A stretch of 64,000 bases of DNA from Pseudomonadota bacterium (GCA_021781575.1 JAJXWP010000014.1:25981-89980), one strand, 5' to 3'; positions 9,254-17,768 are shown, numbered from the stretch's first letter. A program made the numbers and translations. The notes: generated by a model from the letters alone, not told the origin.

Positions 9254-10435
9254 ATGGCTGGCATCGCCACCGCCACACTCGTCTCACCACCGCGACGCCT
9301 GCAGGGGGTTGCCGCCGTCCTCGGCATGGTGATCGTCCTCGCCCTCGCCTCCGCCCTTTACATGGAGGAAAACGGGCATTGGGTCACCGGGATGACCAAC
9401 TACGTCGTCTGGGGCCTCCCGCATGTCTTCGCCATTTTCCTGATCGTCGCCGCCTCAGGCGCGCTGAATGTCGCTTCGATCGCTTCGGTGTTCGGGCGCA
9501 CGGCCTACAAGCCGCTGGCACCCCTGTCGGGGCTGCTGGCGGTTGCCCTCCTGGCCGGCGGATTATCCGTGCTGGTGCTCGATCTGGGGCGCCCCGACCG
9601 CCTTCTGGTCGCCATGCTGAACCAGAACCTGAGTTCGATCTTCGCCTGGAACATTTTTCTTTATTCCGGCTTCTTCGCCGTGGTCGGCGTCTATCTGTGG
9701 ACCATGCTGGCCCGCCGCTACAGCCGCTTTACCACCGCGGCGGGGACCATGGCGTTCGTCTGGCGCCTGGTGCTGACCACCGGCACCGGCTCGATCTTCG
9801 GCTTCCTGGTCGCCCGCGACGCCTACCATTCGGCAGTCATGGCGCCGCTGTTCATCGCCATGTCGCTAGTCTATGGCCTGGCCGTATTCCTTCTGGTGTT
9901 GACCGCCCTCGGTGCGCTGGGCGGCCCGGAGGCGCCGCCCGATCTGGTCCGCCGGCTGGGCAAGCTGCTGGGCATTCTGGTCGCCGCCCAGCTTTATTTC
10001 GTCTGCGTTTTCCACCTGACCAACCTCTATGCCGAAAAGGGTATCGCCCTCGAGCGTTATCTCCTGTTGGATGGGGGCGTTTACCCCTGGTTGTTCTGGA
10101 TCGGCCAGGTAGTCCTTGGCGGAGTTCTTCCCCTGGTGCTCTGCCTTGGTCCCCGCACCACCAGCGCCGGGCAGCTTCTGGCGGCCGCGCTGGTGGTGTT
10201 GGGCGGCCTGATGCAAGTCTATTTCATCGTCATCGGCGGCCAGACCTACCCGCTATCGGTGCTACCGGACTGGATCCTTCACTCTTCGTTCGGCGACGGC
10301 CAGATCAGCCATTACGCCCCGTCCCTGCCGGAGGTTCTTCTCGGCATCGGCGGCGTCGCCCTGGCCATGACCCTGGTGCTGATCGGCTGTTCCGTACTGC
10401 GCATCCTCCCGACGACGCTGGAGCATCACGAATGA
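9254..10435 (+). CDS. dsrP: DsrP, NrfD-family membrane subunit
   Basis: Polytopic NrfD/PsrC-type quinone-interacting subunit of DsrMKJOP, 393 aa. About ten hydrophobic spans are visible from residue 18 to the C-terminus. The ribosome site is GGAGGG at 9239-9244, with ATG at 9254. Its stop (TGA 10433-10435) overlaps the ATG of the next gene by 4 bp, so the TrpD2-like gene is translationally coupled to the dsr operon. Confidence 0.94.
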   Translation: MAGIATATLVSPPRRLQGVAAVLGMVIVLALASALYMEENGHWVTGMTNYVVWGLPHVFAIFLIVAASGALNVASIASVFGRTAYKPLAPLSGLLAVALLAGGLSVLVLDLGRPDRLLVAMLNQNLSSIFAWNIFLYSGFFAVVGVYLWTMLARRYSRFTTAAGTMAFVWRLVLTTGTGSIFGFLVARDAYHSAVMAPLFIAMSLVYGLAVFLLVLTALGALGGPEAPPDLVRRLGKLLGILVAAQLYFVCVFHLTNLYAEKGIALERYLLLDGGVYPWLFWIGQVVLGGVLPLVLCLGPRTTSAGQLLAAALVVLGGLMQVYFIVIGGQTYPLSVLPDWILHSSFGDGQISHYAPSLPEVLLGIGGVALAMTLVLIGCSVLRILPTTLEHHE

Positions 10436-11433
10436 ATGCGGAACATCCCTTCGCCCAATACGTCCGCATCCTCGGCAAGGGGCCGCGCCTGTCGCGGACC
10501 TTGACCGAGGCGGAGTCCTATGAGGCGGCCCGCATGATCATGGCCGGCGAGGTCGAGCCGGTGCAACTGGGCGCATTCCTCTGCCTGGTTCGCATGACCA
10601 CCGAAACGCCCGAGGAAATGGCCGGCTTCACCAAAGCCATGCGCCAGGCGGTGGCGGTAGCGGTGCCGGCCGAGACGCCCCGGGTCGATCTCGACTGGCC
10701 CAGCTATGCCGGGAAGAAGAACCGTCTACCCTGGTTCCTGCTGTCCGCCCTCCTGCTGGCGGACAACGGCATCCGCGTCTTCATGCACGGCGAGGACGGC
10801 CATACTGTGGGCCGCCTCTACGCCGCCGACTGCCTGGACGCGCTGGGGGTGTCGGTCGATCAGTCGCTTGCCGACGCGGCGCGGCACCTGGAGGAGCGCA
10901 ATTTCGCCTATATGCCGCTGAGCCGGCTGTCGCCGCGCCTGCATGAACTGATGGGATTGAAGCCGTTGATCGGCCTTCGCAACCCGTTCCATTCCATCGT
11001 CCGTGAACTCAACCCGTTCGGCGCGGCCTGCCAGATCATCGGAGTCGCCCATCCCTTCTACCAGCCGCTGCATCAATCCTCGGGGCTGCTGGTCGGGCAA
11101 CCGCGCCAAGCGGTGTTCAAGGGCGACGGCGGCGAGGCCGAACGCCGTCCGGAAAAACCCTGCGAGGTGGCGGTGATCAATGGCAACGAGGCGCAGACCG
11201 AGACATGGCCGCCGATGAGGGAGGCTCCCGCGCCGAAGGATACATACTTGAGAGTAGAACGGCTAACAGCAGTTTGGAACCGTACAATTGCAGATGAAGC
11301 CGGTGAGGCGGCGGTGATCGGCACTGCGGCGATCGCTCTCAAGGCGCTGGGGCGGGTGACGGATCAGCGGGAGGCATTGGATTTGGCAAGCACCTGGTGG
11401 GCAGCAAGGAGACGGAATGGCCGAAATTGCTAG
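10432..11433 (+). CDS. TrpD2/YbiB-like phosphoribosyltransferase-fold protein in the dsr operon
   Basis: Protein of 333 aa resembling the anthranilate phosphoribosyltransferase-like TrpD2/YbiB family, often annotated as a glycosyl transferase family protein. Seen: an N-terminal helical domain (LTEAESYEAARMIMAGEVEPVQLGA in parts), then the catalytic-fold region (MHGEDGHTVGRLY, GLRNPFHSIVRELNPF). YbiB proteins bind nucleic acid rather than anthranilate; whether this one does is unknown. The start overlaps dsrP (ATGA) and the end overlaps dsrN by 17 bp, so it belongs to the operon. The C-terminal 60 residues are less family-like. Confidence 0.72.
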   Translation: MNAEHPFAQYVRILGKGPRLSRTLTEAESYEAARMIMAGEVEPVQLGAFLCLVRMTTETPEEMAGFTKAMRQAVAVAVPAETPRVDLDWPSYAGKKNRLPWFLLSALLLADNGIRVFMHGEDGHTVGRLYAADCLDALGVSVDQSLADAARHLEERNFAYMPLSRLSPRLHELMGLKPLIGLRNPFHSIVRELNPFGAACQIIGVAHPFYQPLHQSSGLLVGQPRQAVFKGDGGEAERRPEKPCEVAVINGNEAQTETWPPMREAPAPKDTYLRVERLTAVWNRTIADEAGEAAVIGTAAIALKALGRVTDQREALDLASTWWAARRRNGRNC

Positions 11434-12937
11434 ACTGTTCATCTCGGCGGCGCACAAATCCTCCGGCAAGACGACCGTCTCGCTGGGGCTGTGCGCCGCC
11501 TTGCGGGCCATGGGCCTGACCGTCCAGCCGTTCAAGAAGGGCCCCGATTTCATCGACCCGCTGTGGTTGTCGGCAGCGGCTGACCGCTCCTGCCGTAATC
11601 TTGACCACCACACCATGAGCGAGGAGGAAATCCTCGGCTTCTGTTCGCGATACGGCGCGACCGTGGACATCTCCATCATCGAGGGCAACAAGGGCCTTTA
11701 CGACGGTGTCACGCCGGACGGACGTGACTCCGGAGCCGCCCTGGCGCGCCTGTTGCGGGCTCCGGTGGTGCTGGTCATCGATTGTGGCGGAATCACCCGC
11801 GGTGTCGCCCCGCTTTTGCTGGGCTATAAAAATTTCGACCCCGCGGTCCACATCGCTGGCGTCATCCTCAACAAGGTCTCGGGATCACGGCACGAGGCGA
11901 AGCTTCGGCAAGCCGTGGAATCTTATACCGGCATCCCGGTACTGGGCGCGATCCACCGTTCTCCGTCCCTCGAGATCGAAGAGCGGCATCTCGGGCTCGT
12001 TCCCGCCAATGAAGCCGCCGAGGCGAACAACCGCATCGCCTGCATCGCCGGCGCCATATCGACGCAGGTTGATCTCGAACGGATCATCGCCATCGCCCAG
12101 GCGGCCGGGCCGCTGCCCGCCGGTCCGGCCAGCCCCCTGCCGCGCCGCGCCGCCACCCGCGGCCGGGTCGGCATCGCCTCGGACGCGGCGTTCGGCTTCT
12201 ACTATCCCGAAGACATCGAGGCCCTGGCTGCCGAGGGGTTCGAGCCGGTCCCGTTCAACACGCTCAAGGATCCGCATTTGCCGCCGGACCTCGACGGTCT
12301 TTTCCTGGGCGGCGGTTTCCCGGAAGCCCATATGGATGCGCTGGAAGCCAACGCCGGCTTGCGCGGCGAGATCCGGGCGGCAGTCACCGCCGGCCTGCCG
12401 GTCTATGCCGAATGCGGTGGAATGATGTACCTGTCGCGGCGGATCAGCTGGCAAGGCCGATCCTGTGCCATGGTCGGCGCGCTGGAGGCCGATTCCGTCA
12501 TGCATCAGCGCCCCCAGGGGCGGGGCTATGTGCTGCTGCGCGAAACCGCACAATCACCCTGGCCGTCGATCGGCCGCGGCGAGGCACTGATCGCCGCCCA
12601 CGAATTCCATCACGCCTCCCTCGAAAACCTCGGCCCGCAAAGCCGGTTCGCCTACGAGGTGGTGCGGGGGCAAGGCATTACCGGTCGCCATGACGGCCTG
12701 GTAACACACAATACGCTCGCTTCGTTCAGCCATCTGCGCGGTGTCGGGCAGGCCCCCTGGCCGGCCCGCTTCGCCGCTTTGATGCGTCATTGCGCCGACG
12801 CCCGCCGCGCCGCCCGCCGCCCGTCGGCCCCGCTGACCACCCACGGTTTCGTTCCTGCCCTTGCCAAAGGAGAAGCACCACTATGTCAAATCGTCAAACC
12901 ATCGATGCCCGTAATACCTTCTGCCCCGGGCCGATGA
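11417..12937 (+). CDS. dsrN: DsrN, siroheme amidase (CobB/CbiA family)
   Basis: Glutamine-dependent amidotransferase of 506 aa that converts siroheme to the siroamide cofactor of DsrAB. It has an N-terminal P-loop (AAHKSSGKTT), the CbiA-type GPDFIDP and EGNKGLYDG motifs, and a C-terminal class I glutamine amidotransferase domain with the nucleophile in YAECGGMMYL. The ATG at 11417 lies inside the end of the preceding gene. The last about 18 codons overlap tusA in another frame. The length is slightly above other CobB homologues because of a low-complexity Ala/Arg tail. Confidence 0.93.
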   Translation: MAEIARLFISAAHKSSGKTTVSLGLCAALRAMGLTVQPFKKGPDFIDPLWLSAAADRSCRNLDHHTMSEEEILGFCSRYGATVDISIIEGNKGLYDGVTPDGRDSGAALARLLRAPVVLVIDCGGITRGVAPLLLGYKNFDPAVHIAGVILNKVSGSRHEAKLRQAVESYTGIPVLGAIHRSPSLEIEERHLGLVPANEAAEANNRIACIAGAISTQVDLERIIAIAQAAGPLPAGPASPLPRRAATRGRVGIASDAAFGFYYPEDIEALAAEGFEPVPFNTLKDPHLPPDLDGLFLGGGFPEAHMDALEANAGLRGEIRAAVTAGLPVYAECGGMMYLSRRISWQGRSCAMVGALEADSVMHQRPQGRGYVLLRETAQSPWPSIGRGEALIAAHEFHHASLENLGPQSRFAYEVVRGQGITGRHDGLVTHNTLASFSHLRGVGQAPWPARFAALMRHCADARRAARRPSAPLTTHGFVPALAKGEAPLCQIVKPSMPVIPSAPGR

Positions 12938-13113
12938 TGGAATTGATCGCCGCTCTCAAACAGTCTGAAATCGGCGATGAGGTCGAGGTTTTGTCCTCGG
13001 ACAAAGGATCGGCCAACGACATTCCGGCCTGGACCAAGAAGGTCGGCCATCAGTTGGTCAGCAGCGAAGAGCACGCCGATCACTGGGCGATCGTCGTGAA
13101 AAAAATGAAATAA
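12883..13113 (+). CDS. tusA: TusA-family sulfur carrier
   Basis: Small sulfurtransferase of 76 aa with the TusA active-site motif CPGP (NTFCPGPMMEL, Cys14). In sulfur oxidisers TusA hands cytoplasmic persulfide sulfur to DsrE. The ATG at 12883 follows AAAGGAGAAG, and the gene overlaps the dsrN 3' end by 55 bp in a different frame. It is the last gene of the dsr block; no dsrR or dsrS homologue follows. The cluster therefore carries its own donor for DsrEFH. Confidence 0.92.
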   Translation: MSNRQTIDARNTFCPGPMMELIAALKQSEIGDEVEVLSSDKGSANDIPAWTKKVGHQLVSSEEHADHWAIVVKKMK

Positions 13114-13191
13114 CCAGAAGCAACACCAAGAACAAAAAGCGGCGTGCGGTCAACGACACGCTAAACGTTCAAGAATGTCTAGGAGACACCC

Positions 13192-14331
13192 ATGGGAACA
13201 AGGATACTAATTCTTGGCAGCGGCCTGGGCGGCACCATCGTCGCCAATGGCTTGGCCCGGCGGATGCCGGGTGAACTGCGGTCTGGCGACGTTACCATCA
13301 CGGTCCTCGGCGCGACGCCCAAGCACCTGTACCAGCCCGGCCTACTCTACGTGCCATTCGGCCGGGCGCGTGAGCAGGAGCTGTTCCGCGACGAGCGCAC
13401 CATTCTCGATCGCCGCATCAATTTGCAGATCGACCCTGCCGTGCACATCGATGTCGCCAACAATCGGGTGACCGGCAAGTCGGGAAGGACCTACGATTAC
13501 GACTACCTGGTCATCGCCACCGGCTCGCGGCTTGCGACCGACAGCATTCCCGGCCTCAAGGAAGGCGCCCATCAGTTCTATGACCTGGATGGCGCGCGTA
13601 AGCTGCGTGACGCGCTGCAATCCTTCGAAGGCGGGAAGATCGTCCTCAACGTGAACGCGCCGCACAAATGCCCGGTGGCCCCCGTCGAGATGACGCTGAT
13701 GCTGGATGAGCACCTGCGCAACCGCGGCCTCGCCGACAAGTTCGAGATCACCTATACCTACCCGATCGGTCGCCTGCATTCGCTGGAACCGGTCGCCCAA
13801 TGGGCTGTCCCGGAATTCGAGCGGCGCGGCATCAAGACGCAGATCTTCTTCAATACCGCGTCGGTTGACCCGGAGAAAAGGACCATCACGTCGGAAGAGG
13901 GCGATACCCTGCCCTACGACCTCCTGATCACCATTCCTCCTCACCGCGGAGTCCAGGTTATCGAGGATTCCGGCCTGGGCAAAATGGGCTGGGTGCCGAC
14001 CAACCCGAAAACGCTGAAGCGCGAAGGTTCGGACAATGTCTTCGTGATCGGTGACACCACGAGTATTCCCATCTCGAAGGCCGGCTCGACGGCCCACTTC
14101 GAGGCCGATACGGTGATCGAGAACCTGACCCTCCTGGTTCAGGAAGGGCGCTGGTCCCGCGATTACGACGGCAAGGTGTTCTGCTTCATCGAGACCGGAA
14201 TGAATTCCGGAACCTATGTCTGGTTCAACTATTCGACTCCGCCGAAGCCGACCCCACCGACGCAGATGGTGCATTGGTTCAAGCTGGCTTACAACCGCAT
14301 GTATTGGTTGTCGGCCTGCGGGCTCCTGTAA
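13192..14331 (+). CDS. Sulfide:quinone oxidoreductase-like flavoprotein
   Basis: FAD-dependent pyridine-nucleotide-disulfide-like oxidoreductase of 379 aa. The FAD motif is ILGSGLGGTIVANGLA at the N-terminus. Cys160 (APHKCPVAPVE) coincides with the essential Cys160 of Acidithiobacillus SQR, and Cys331 (GKVFCFIETGMNSG) is the probable second redox cysteine. The third cysteine of type I enzymes (about position 128) is absent. Known family role: sulfide oxidation to polysulfide or zero-valent sulfur with quinone reduction. A ribosome site (AGGAG) precedes 13192. A DUF1641 gene follows after 22 bp. Confidence 0.8.
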   Translation: MGTRILILGSGLGGTIVANGLARRMPGELRSGDVTITVLGATPKHLYQPGLLYVPFGRAREQELFRDERTILDRRINLQIDPAVHIDVANNRVTGKSGRTYDYDYLVIATGSRLATDSIPGLKEGAHQFYDLDGARKLRDALQSFEGGKIVLNVNAPHKCPVAPVEMTLMLDEHLRNRGLADKFEITYTYPIGRLHSLEPVAQWAVPEFERRGIKTQIFFNTASVDPEKRTITSEEGDTLPYDLLITIPPHRGVQVIEDSGLGKMGWVPTNPKTLKREGSDNVFVIGDTTSIPISKAGSTAHFEADTVIENLTLLVQEGRWSRDYDGKVFCFIETGMNSGTYVWFNYSTPPKPTPPTQMVHWFKLAYNRMYWLSACGLL

Positions 14332-14353
14332 CGGCCAAGCCAGGGAGATCGCG

Positions 14354-14905
14354 ATGGAAATGACCTTTCCCGACGTACCGGCGCCATCCCATGTCGAGGA
14401 ACTCGGCAAGGCGGCGGCGGCGGCGCTGACCGACAGCATGGTGGAGCGCCTGGTCACCACCGGGTCCACCGGACTCGAACTGCTCGACCGATTGAACAAC
14501 CCCGACACGCGAGCGGCCGTCCATCACTTGCTGGACGGCCTGACCGCCATGCATGCCGGCGGCAGTCTCGATACCATCTTCCAGTTCGCCGCCATGCTGA
14601 ATGCGGCCCGCTCGGCCTTGTCGGACGAGATGGTGGAACGATTCTGCAGCTTCGTCGAAACCATGGTGACAAATCTGGCGACAACGGAAATCGCCGAACT
14701 CGCCAGGGATACCGAGCGCTCTCTCTATGATGCCGCGCAATGCTGCAACACGGAGGAACAGCCGAAATCCATGTGGGCCCTACTCCCGCGCCTGTTCAAG
14801 CCGGAGTCGGTCCGCACCCTGAATCTGCTTCTGGCCTTCGCCAACTGCCTGAGTGCCAGAACCCAGGGCGACACCGGCCGATCAGAGCCGACCCCGCTGG
14901 ATTGA
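14354..14905 (+). CDS. DUF1641-type helical protein
   Basis: Protein of 183 aa resembling DUF1641 proteins, which often sit beside SQR-like or FdhE-like flavoproteins. It is mostly helical and has no signal peptide, membrane span or metal motif. Typical features are the repeated VERLVTTGSTGLELLDRL and VERFCSFVETMV patterns. The ATG at 14354 follows AGGGAGA. Function is unknown; its position suggests an accessory role to the SQR-like enzyme. A strong hairpin follows 10 bp after the stop. Confidence 0.65.
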   Translation: MEMTFPDVPAPSHVEELGKAAAAALTDSMVERLVTTGSTGLELLDRLNNPDTRAAVHHLLDGLTAMHAGGSLDTIFQFAAMLNAARSALSDEMVERFCSFVETMVTNLATTEIAELARDTERSLYDAAQCCNTEEQPKSMWALLPRLFKPESVRTLNLLLAFANCLSARTQGDTGRSEPTPLD

Positions 14906-14915
14906 CCGGCATTTT

Positions 14916-14954
14916 CCTGCCCCAGACGCTTGCTTGCCAAGTGTCTGGGGCAGG
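14916..14954 (+). terminator. Strong hairpin ending the dsr/sqr block
   Basis: A 16-bp stem (CCTGCCCCAGACGCTT, 14916-14931) pairs with 14939-14954, with one G-T wobble and a 7-nt loop. It begins 10 bp after the DUF1641 stop and lies between genes that converge. No long T-run follows, so termination may be weak or bidirectional. Confidence 0.7.
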
Positions 14955-15003
14955 TGGCCGACCAACGATCGGACTTATGGCGAGGGAAGCCGGTCGCGAT
15001 GCA

Positions 15004-15372
15004 TCACCCGACCGGCAGGGATTCCACGGCTGGGCAGGATTTTGCCTGTGCCTGCTCGGCCGATTCGACGCTGAACATGCGGTATAGCGTTTCCAGAACC
15101 ACCGGCGTCTCCCGGCCGTTCAGCGAATAACAGATGGTCTTGCCGACCCGTCGGGTCTTGACCAGACGGTCACCGCGCAGACGCGCCAGATGTTGGGACA
15201 GCGCCGACTGGGATAACCCGGCGATGCTCTCCAACTGCCCGGCGCACCGTTCGCCGTCCAACAATTCGCAAAGGATAAGAAGACGGCTTTCGTTGGACAG
15301 AGCCCTGAGCAGAGCAGCTGCCCGCCGCGAATCAATGACCATCAGATTTGTCTCCATCGGTGGCCTGAACAC
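15004..15372 (-). CDS. ArsR-family regulator, possible sulfide/persulfide sensor
   Basis: Winged-helix ArsR/SmtB-type repressor of 122 aa (LLRALSNESRLLIL, LSQSALSQHLARLRGDRLV). Its place beside the SQR-like gene and dsr suggests a SqrR/BigR/SoxR-type sulfur regulator. Those sense persulfide through two cysteines: one in helix 2 and one about 66 residues later. Here Cys35 (LLILCELL) fits the first, but the expected second position is Ser101 (YRMFSVES); the next cysteine is Cys113. No CxC metal site (ELCVCDL) is visible. The start is uncertain: GTG 15372 or ATG 15357. Confidence 0.8.
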   Translation of the reverse strand: MFRPPMETNLMVIDSRRAAALLRALSNESRLLILCELLDGERCAGQLESIAGLSQSALSQHLARLRGDRLVKTRRVGKTICYSLNGRETPVVLETLYRMFSVESAEQAQAKSCPAVESLPVG

Positions 15373-15551
15373 GTCGGCAACGGAAATGGCCTTTCACGCT
15401 TCTCTCCATGCTGGATCGCGGTGCGTTATCGGCGACTTCTTGAGCCGATGCGGCGGAGACTTAGTAAATATCGCGCAAATACCGATTTCATGCAAGATCC
15501 CCTACCCCGCCTGTGCCCATTTCCCGGCCATGGTGGAGAAGGCCGATCCGC

Positions 15552-16121
15552 CTATCCCCCCATCGGCACGGTGACGCCGATAGTTCGGCCATTACCCCCG
15601 GGAAATTCGGCGAACAGCGCACGGACCAGATAGGGCATGTTGTCGTTCAGCGGCCCGACTTCGCTTTCGCCCAGGGCCCGCCCCTCGAACAGCATGCGCC
15701 GCCGCCCCTGTCGCCAGGCCGGCCCGTCGTATAGTTCGACGTCGAGCGAGGTGAAATAGTAGGTATAGACATCCACGGTTCCGTCGTCGACGCCGCCCCA
15801 GCCGCCCCAACGGGTCCCCGGCTCGAACCAATATTCGTTCCGGCTCCCGACACTACCGCAATGAAGCAGCACCACCAGACGAGCCGGCGGCCCCTGCCGC
15901 GGCGCCGGACGTAAGCCGTTGGATTGCAGCGCCGCCGCCACCAGCTGCGCGTAGTGGTGAAATTCCAGACTATCGTCCTGCCCGCCATCGGGCAGGACGA
16001 CGAAGGTTTCGCCTCGAATATCCGATGGCAGCCGGTTGAACCGCGTGACATCGGCCTCCAGCACTTGCTGGCAGGCCGCCAACAGCAGGAGCAAGCCCCA
16101 CGACGCCGCCCATCGGCCCAA
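15552..16121 (-). CDS. DUF4136-like lipoprotein
   Basis: Putative outer-membrane lipoprotein of about 189 aa. The TTG at 16121 gives MGRWAASWGLLLLLAAC, a short signal peptide with a lipobox cysteine; GGGGCGG lies just upstream. The frame continues further upstream (to 16310), but that stretch is Arg/Pro/Gly-rich and unlike protein. The mature part (ADVTRFNRLP, GETFVVLPDG, then a Gly/Trp-rich GGWGGVDDG and YTYYFTSLDVELYD) resembles DUF4136. Function unknown. Confidence 0.6.
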   Translation of the reverse strand: MGRWAASWGLLLLLAACQQVLEADVTRFNRLPSDIRGETFVVLPDGGQDDSLEFHHYAQLVAAALQSNGLRPAPRQGPPARLVVLLHCGSVGSRNEYWFEPGTRWGGWGGVDDGTVDVYTYYFTSLDVELYDGPAWRQGRRRMLFEGRALGESEVGPLNDNMPYLVRALFAEFPGGNGRTIGVTVPMGG

Positions 16122-16540
16122 TTGCCGCCCCGCGGGAAAGGGCGCAAGCGGGCGACGACAGCCAGGCGGCCCGCATGGATCGCGCCCGGCACGCAGCGGG
16201 CTGCATTTCGCTTTGGCCCGGCGAAGCGGCCACACGCCTTCCATCGACAACCTCGGCCAAGACGCGGTATCCGTCCAAAGGAAACAAAATTGGCGAGGCC
16301 GCGTTCCCACGGGATGCCGAACAGCGACTTGGGCTCCGGCGCGACCCCGGAAGCCGAGGCCTTCTATACCGACGGCTTAGCGCATTTGATCGAGGTGCAA
16401 GGCGGCCCGGATCGCGTGAAAGCGCCGCCCACGCGGTATAAATCGCGCCAGATCGGAAAGGGCATTGATTTTCCCGCCCCGGTCGGGTATTGATAAGGTT
16501 CGGTTGTTGCGAATGCGTCGCAATTGCATCTGGAGTCGCC
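16122..16540. other. Intergenic region upstream of the FTR1 cluster
   Basis: About 420 bp between the divergent lipoprotein and iron-permease genes. No convincing gene is visible; the open frames here are low-complexity. It should hold both promoters. The only clear element is the palindrome at 16507-16523. Confidence 0.5.
16507..16523. promoter_or_regulatory. Palindrome upstream of FTR1, candidate Fur-type operator
   Basis: Perfect inverted repeat TTGCGA-N5-TCGCAA (TTGCGAATGCGTCGCAA), ending 17 bp before the FTR1 start codon. Its TGC...GCA ends and spacing resemble alphaproteobacterial Fur/Mur boxes. Iron control is inferred from the permease downstream; the protein that binds is unknown. 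Confidence 0.45.
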
Positions 16541-17392
16541 ATGCTGGCAAGCCTGCTCATCGTGTTCCGAGAAGTGTTCGAAGCCGGTCTCATCGTCGGC
16601 CTCATTCTTGCCGCAACGGAAGGGGTCCCCCGCCGTGGTCGCTGGGTTGCCGGCGGCATCCTGACAGGCGGGCTGGGAGCGACGCTGGTCGCCGCCTTTG
16701 CCGCCGTGATCGCCGGCGCCCTGCGGGGCGTGGGCCAGGAAGTGTTCACCGCGGCGATCCTGATCGTGGCTGTCGCCATGCTTGGCTGGCACAGCACCTG
16801 GATGGCCCGCCATGGCCGCGAAATGGCTAGAGAGATGTCGGCGGTCGGGCGCGCCGTGAAAGGAGGCCAGCGATCACTGCTGGCATTGGCGGTGGTTGTC
16901 GCGGTGGCGGTCCTGCGCGAAGGGTCCGAAGTGGCGCTGTTCCTTTACGGGATCGCCATGTCCGCCCACGCCGGGCCGGTACCCATGCTGACGGGCGGCG
17001 GCATCGGCCTCCTGCTCGCCGCGCTGGTCTCCCTGTTGCTTTACCGCGGGCTGGTGGCCATCCCCCTCAAGCATCTGTTCACCGTCACCAACGGACTGAT
17101 CGCCCTTCTAGCCGCGGGGATGGCCGGCCAGGCGGCGGCCGTCCTGGCCAGCGCCGACATCCTGCCCAGTTGGGGCGACCACCTGTGGAACACCTCATTC
17201 CTTCTTGCCGACGACAGCTGGATAGGAAGCGCACTGCACGCCCTGGTCGGCTATTCGGCCCGACCGTCGGGCGTCCAGGTGGCCGCCTATGCAACCACCC
17301 TGGTCGTCCTTATCCTGCTCGCCCGTTACGCGGCGCAACCCTCCCCGGCCCGATCGGTCCTTGCCGACGACGCCGTTTCCCCTCACCGCTGA
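16541..17392 (+). CDS. FTR1-family iron permease
   Basis: Membrane permease of 283 aa with about seven hydrophobic helices. Both REXXE-type iron motifs of the FTR1/EfeU family are present: REVFE near residue 10 and REGSE near residue 128. The ATG at 16541 is chosen because TGGAG lies 6 bp upstream; an in-frame ATG at 16490 would add an unlikely cysteine-rich leader and span the palindrome. A cupredoxin gene follows after 29 bp, suggesting a ferrous/ferric uptake system in the inner membrane. Confidence 0.88.
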   Translation: MLASLLIVFREVFEAGLIVGLILAATEGVPRRGRWVAGGILTGGLGATLVAAFAAVIAGALRGVGQEVFTAAILIVAVAMLGWHSTWMARHGREMAREMSAVGRAVKGGQRSLLALAVVVAVAVLREGSEVALFLYGIAMSAHAGPVPMLTGGGIGLLLAALVSLLLYRGLVAIPLKHLFTVTNGLIALLAAGMAGQAAAVLASADILPSWGDHLWNTSFLLADDSWIGSALHALVGYSARPSGVQVAAYATTLVVLILLARYAAQPSPARSVLADDAVSPHR

Positions 17393-17421
17393 CGATCATC
17401 CACCCGGAAATGAGGTCGACC

Positions 17422-17739
17422 ATGCGAATCTCCTTGCTTGCCGCCGCCCTGTCATGCCTCGCCGCACCAGCCCTGGCCGACGAACCCCTGCATCTGACGA
17501 TCAAGGATCACCAATTCCAGCCCGCCCGTATCGAAGCCCCCGCCGGGGTAAAGATCAAGCTGCTGGTCAAGAACGAGGACGCCATGGCGGCGGAGTTCGA
17601 GAGCTTCGAGATGAACCGCGAGAAGGTCGTGCCCGCCGGCCAGGAAGTCCCCGTCTTCCTCGGCCCCTTCGACAAGGGCGAATACCCCTTCTTCGACGAT
17701 TTTCACCAGGATACCAAGGGCGTCCTGGTGGTCCGCTGA
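17422..17739 (+). CDS. Periplasmic cupredoxin-domain protein
   Basis: Protein of 105 aa with a cleavable signal peptide (MRISLLAAALSCLAAPALA) followed by one cupredoxin-like domain, as found at the N-terminus of EfeO. Blue-copper ligands are not obvious: no mature-part cysteine, and histidines only at LHLTIKDH and DFHQD. Metal binding is therefore unproven. ATG 17422 with GAGG at 17412-17415 is favoured over ATG 17410. It probably works with the FTR1 permease as a periplasmic iron-handling or iron-oxidising partner. Confidence 0.8.
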   Translation: MRISLLAAALSCLAAPALADEPLHLTIKDHQFQPARIEAPAGVKIKLLVKNEDAMAAEFESFEMNREKVVPAGQEVPVFLGPFDKGEYPFFDDFHQDTKGVLVVR

Positions 17740-17768
17740 CGCATATTATTCCCGGAGAATGACTGATC

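Noticed and set aside
15455..15500. AT-rich TTAGTAAATATCGCGCAAATACC near the ArsR gene as a possible ArsR operator
   Set aside because: No real dyad symmetry; only the AT-richness is suggestive.
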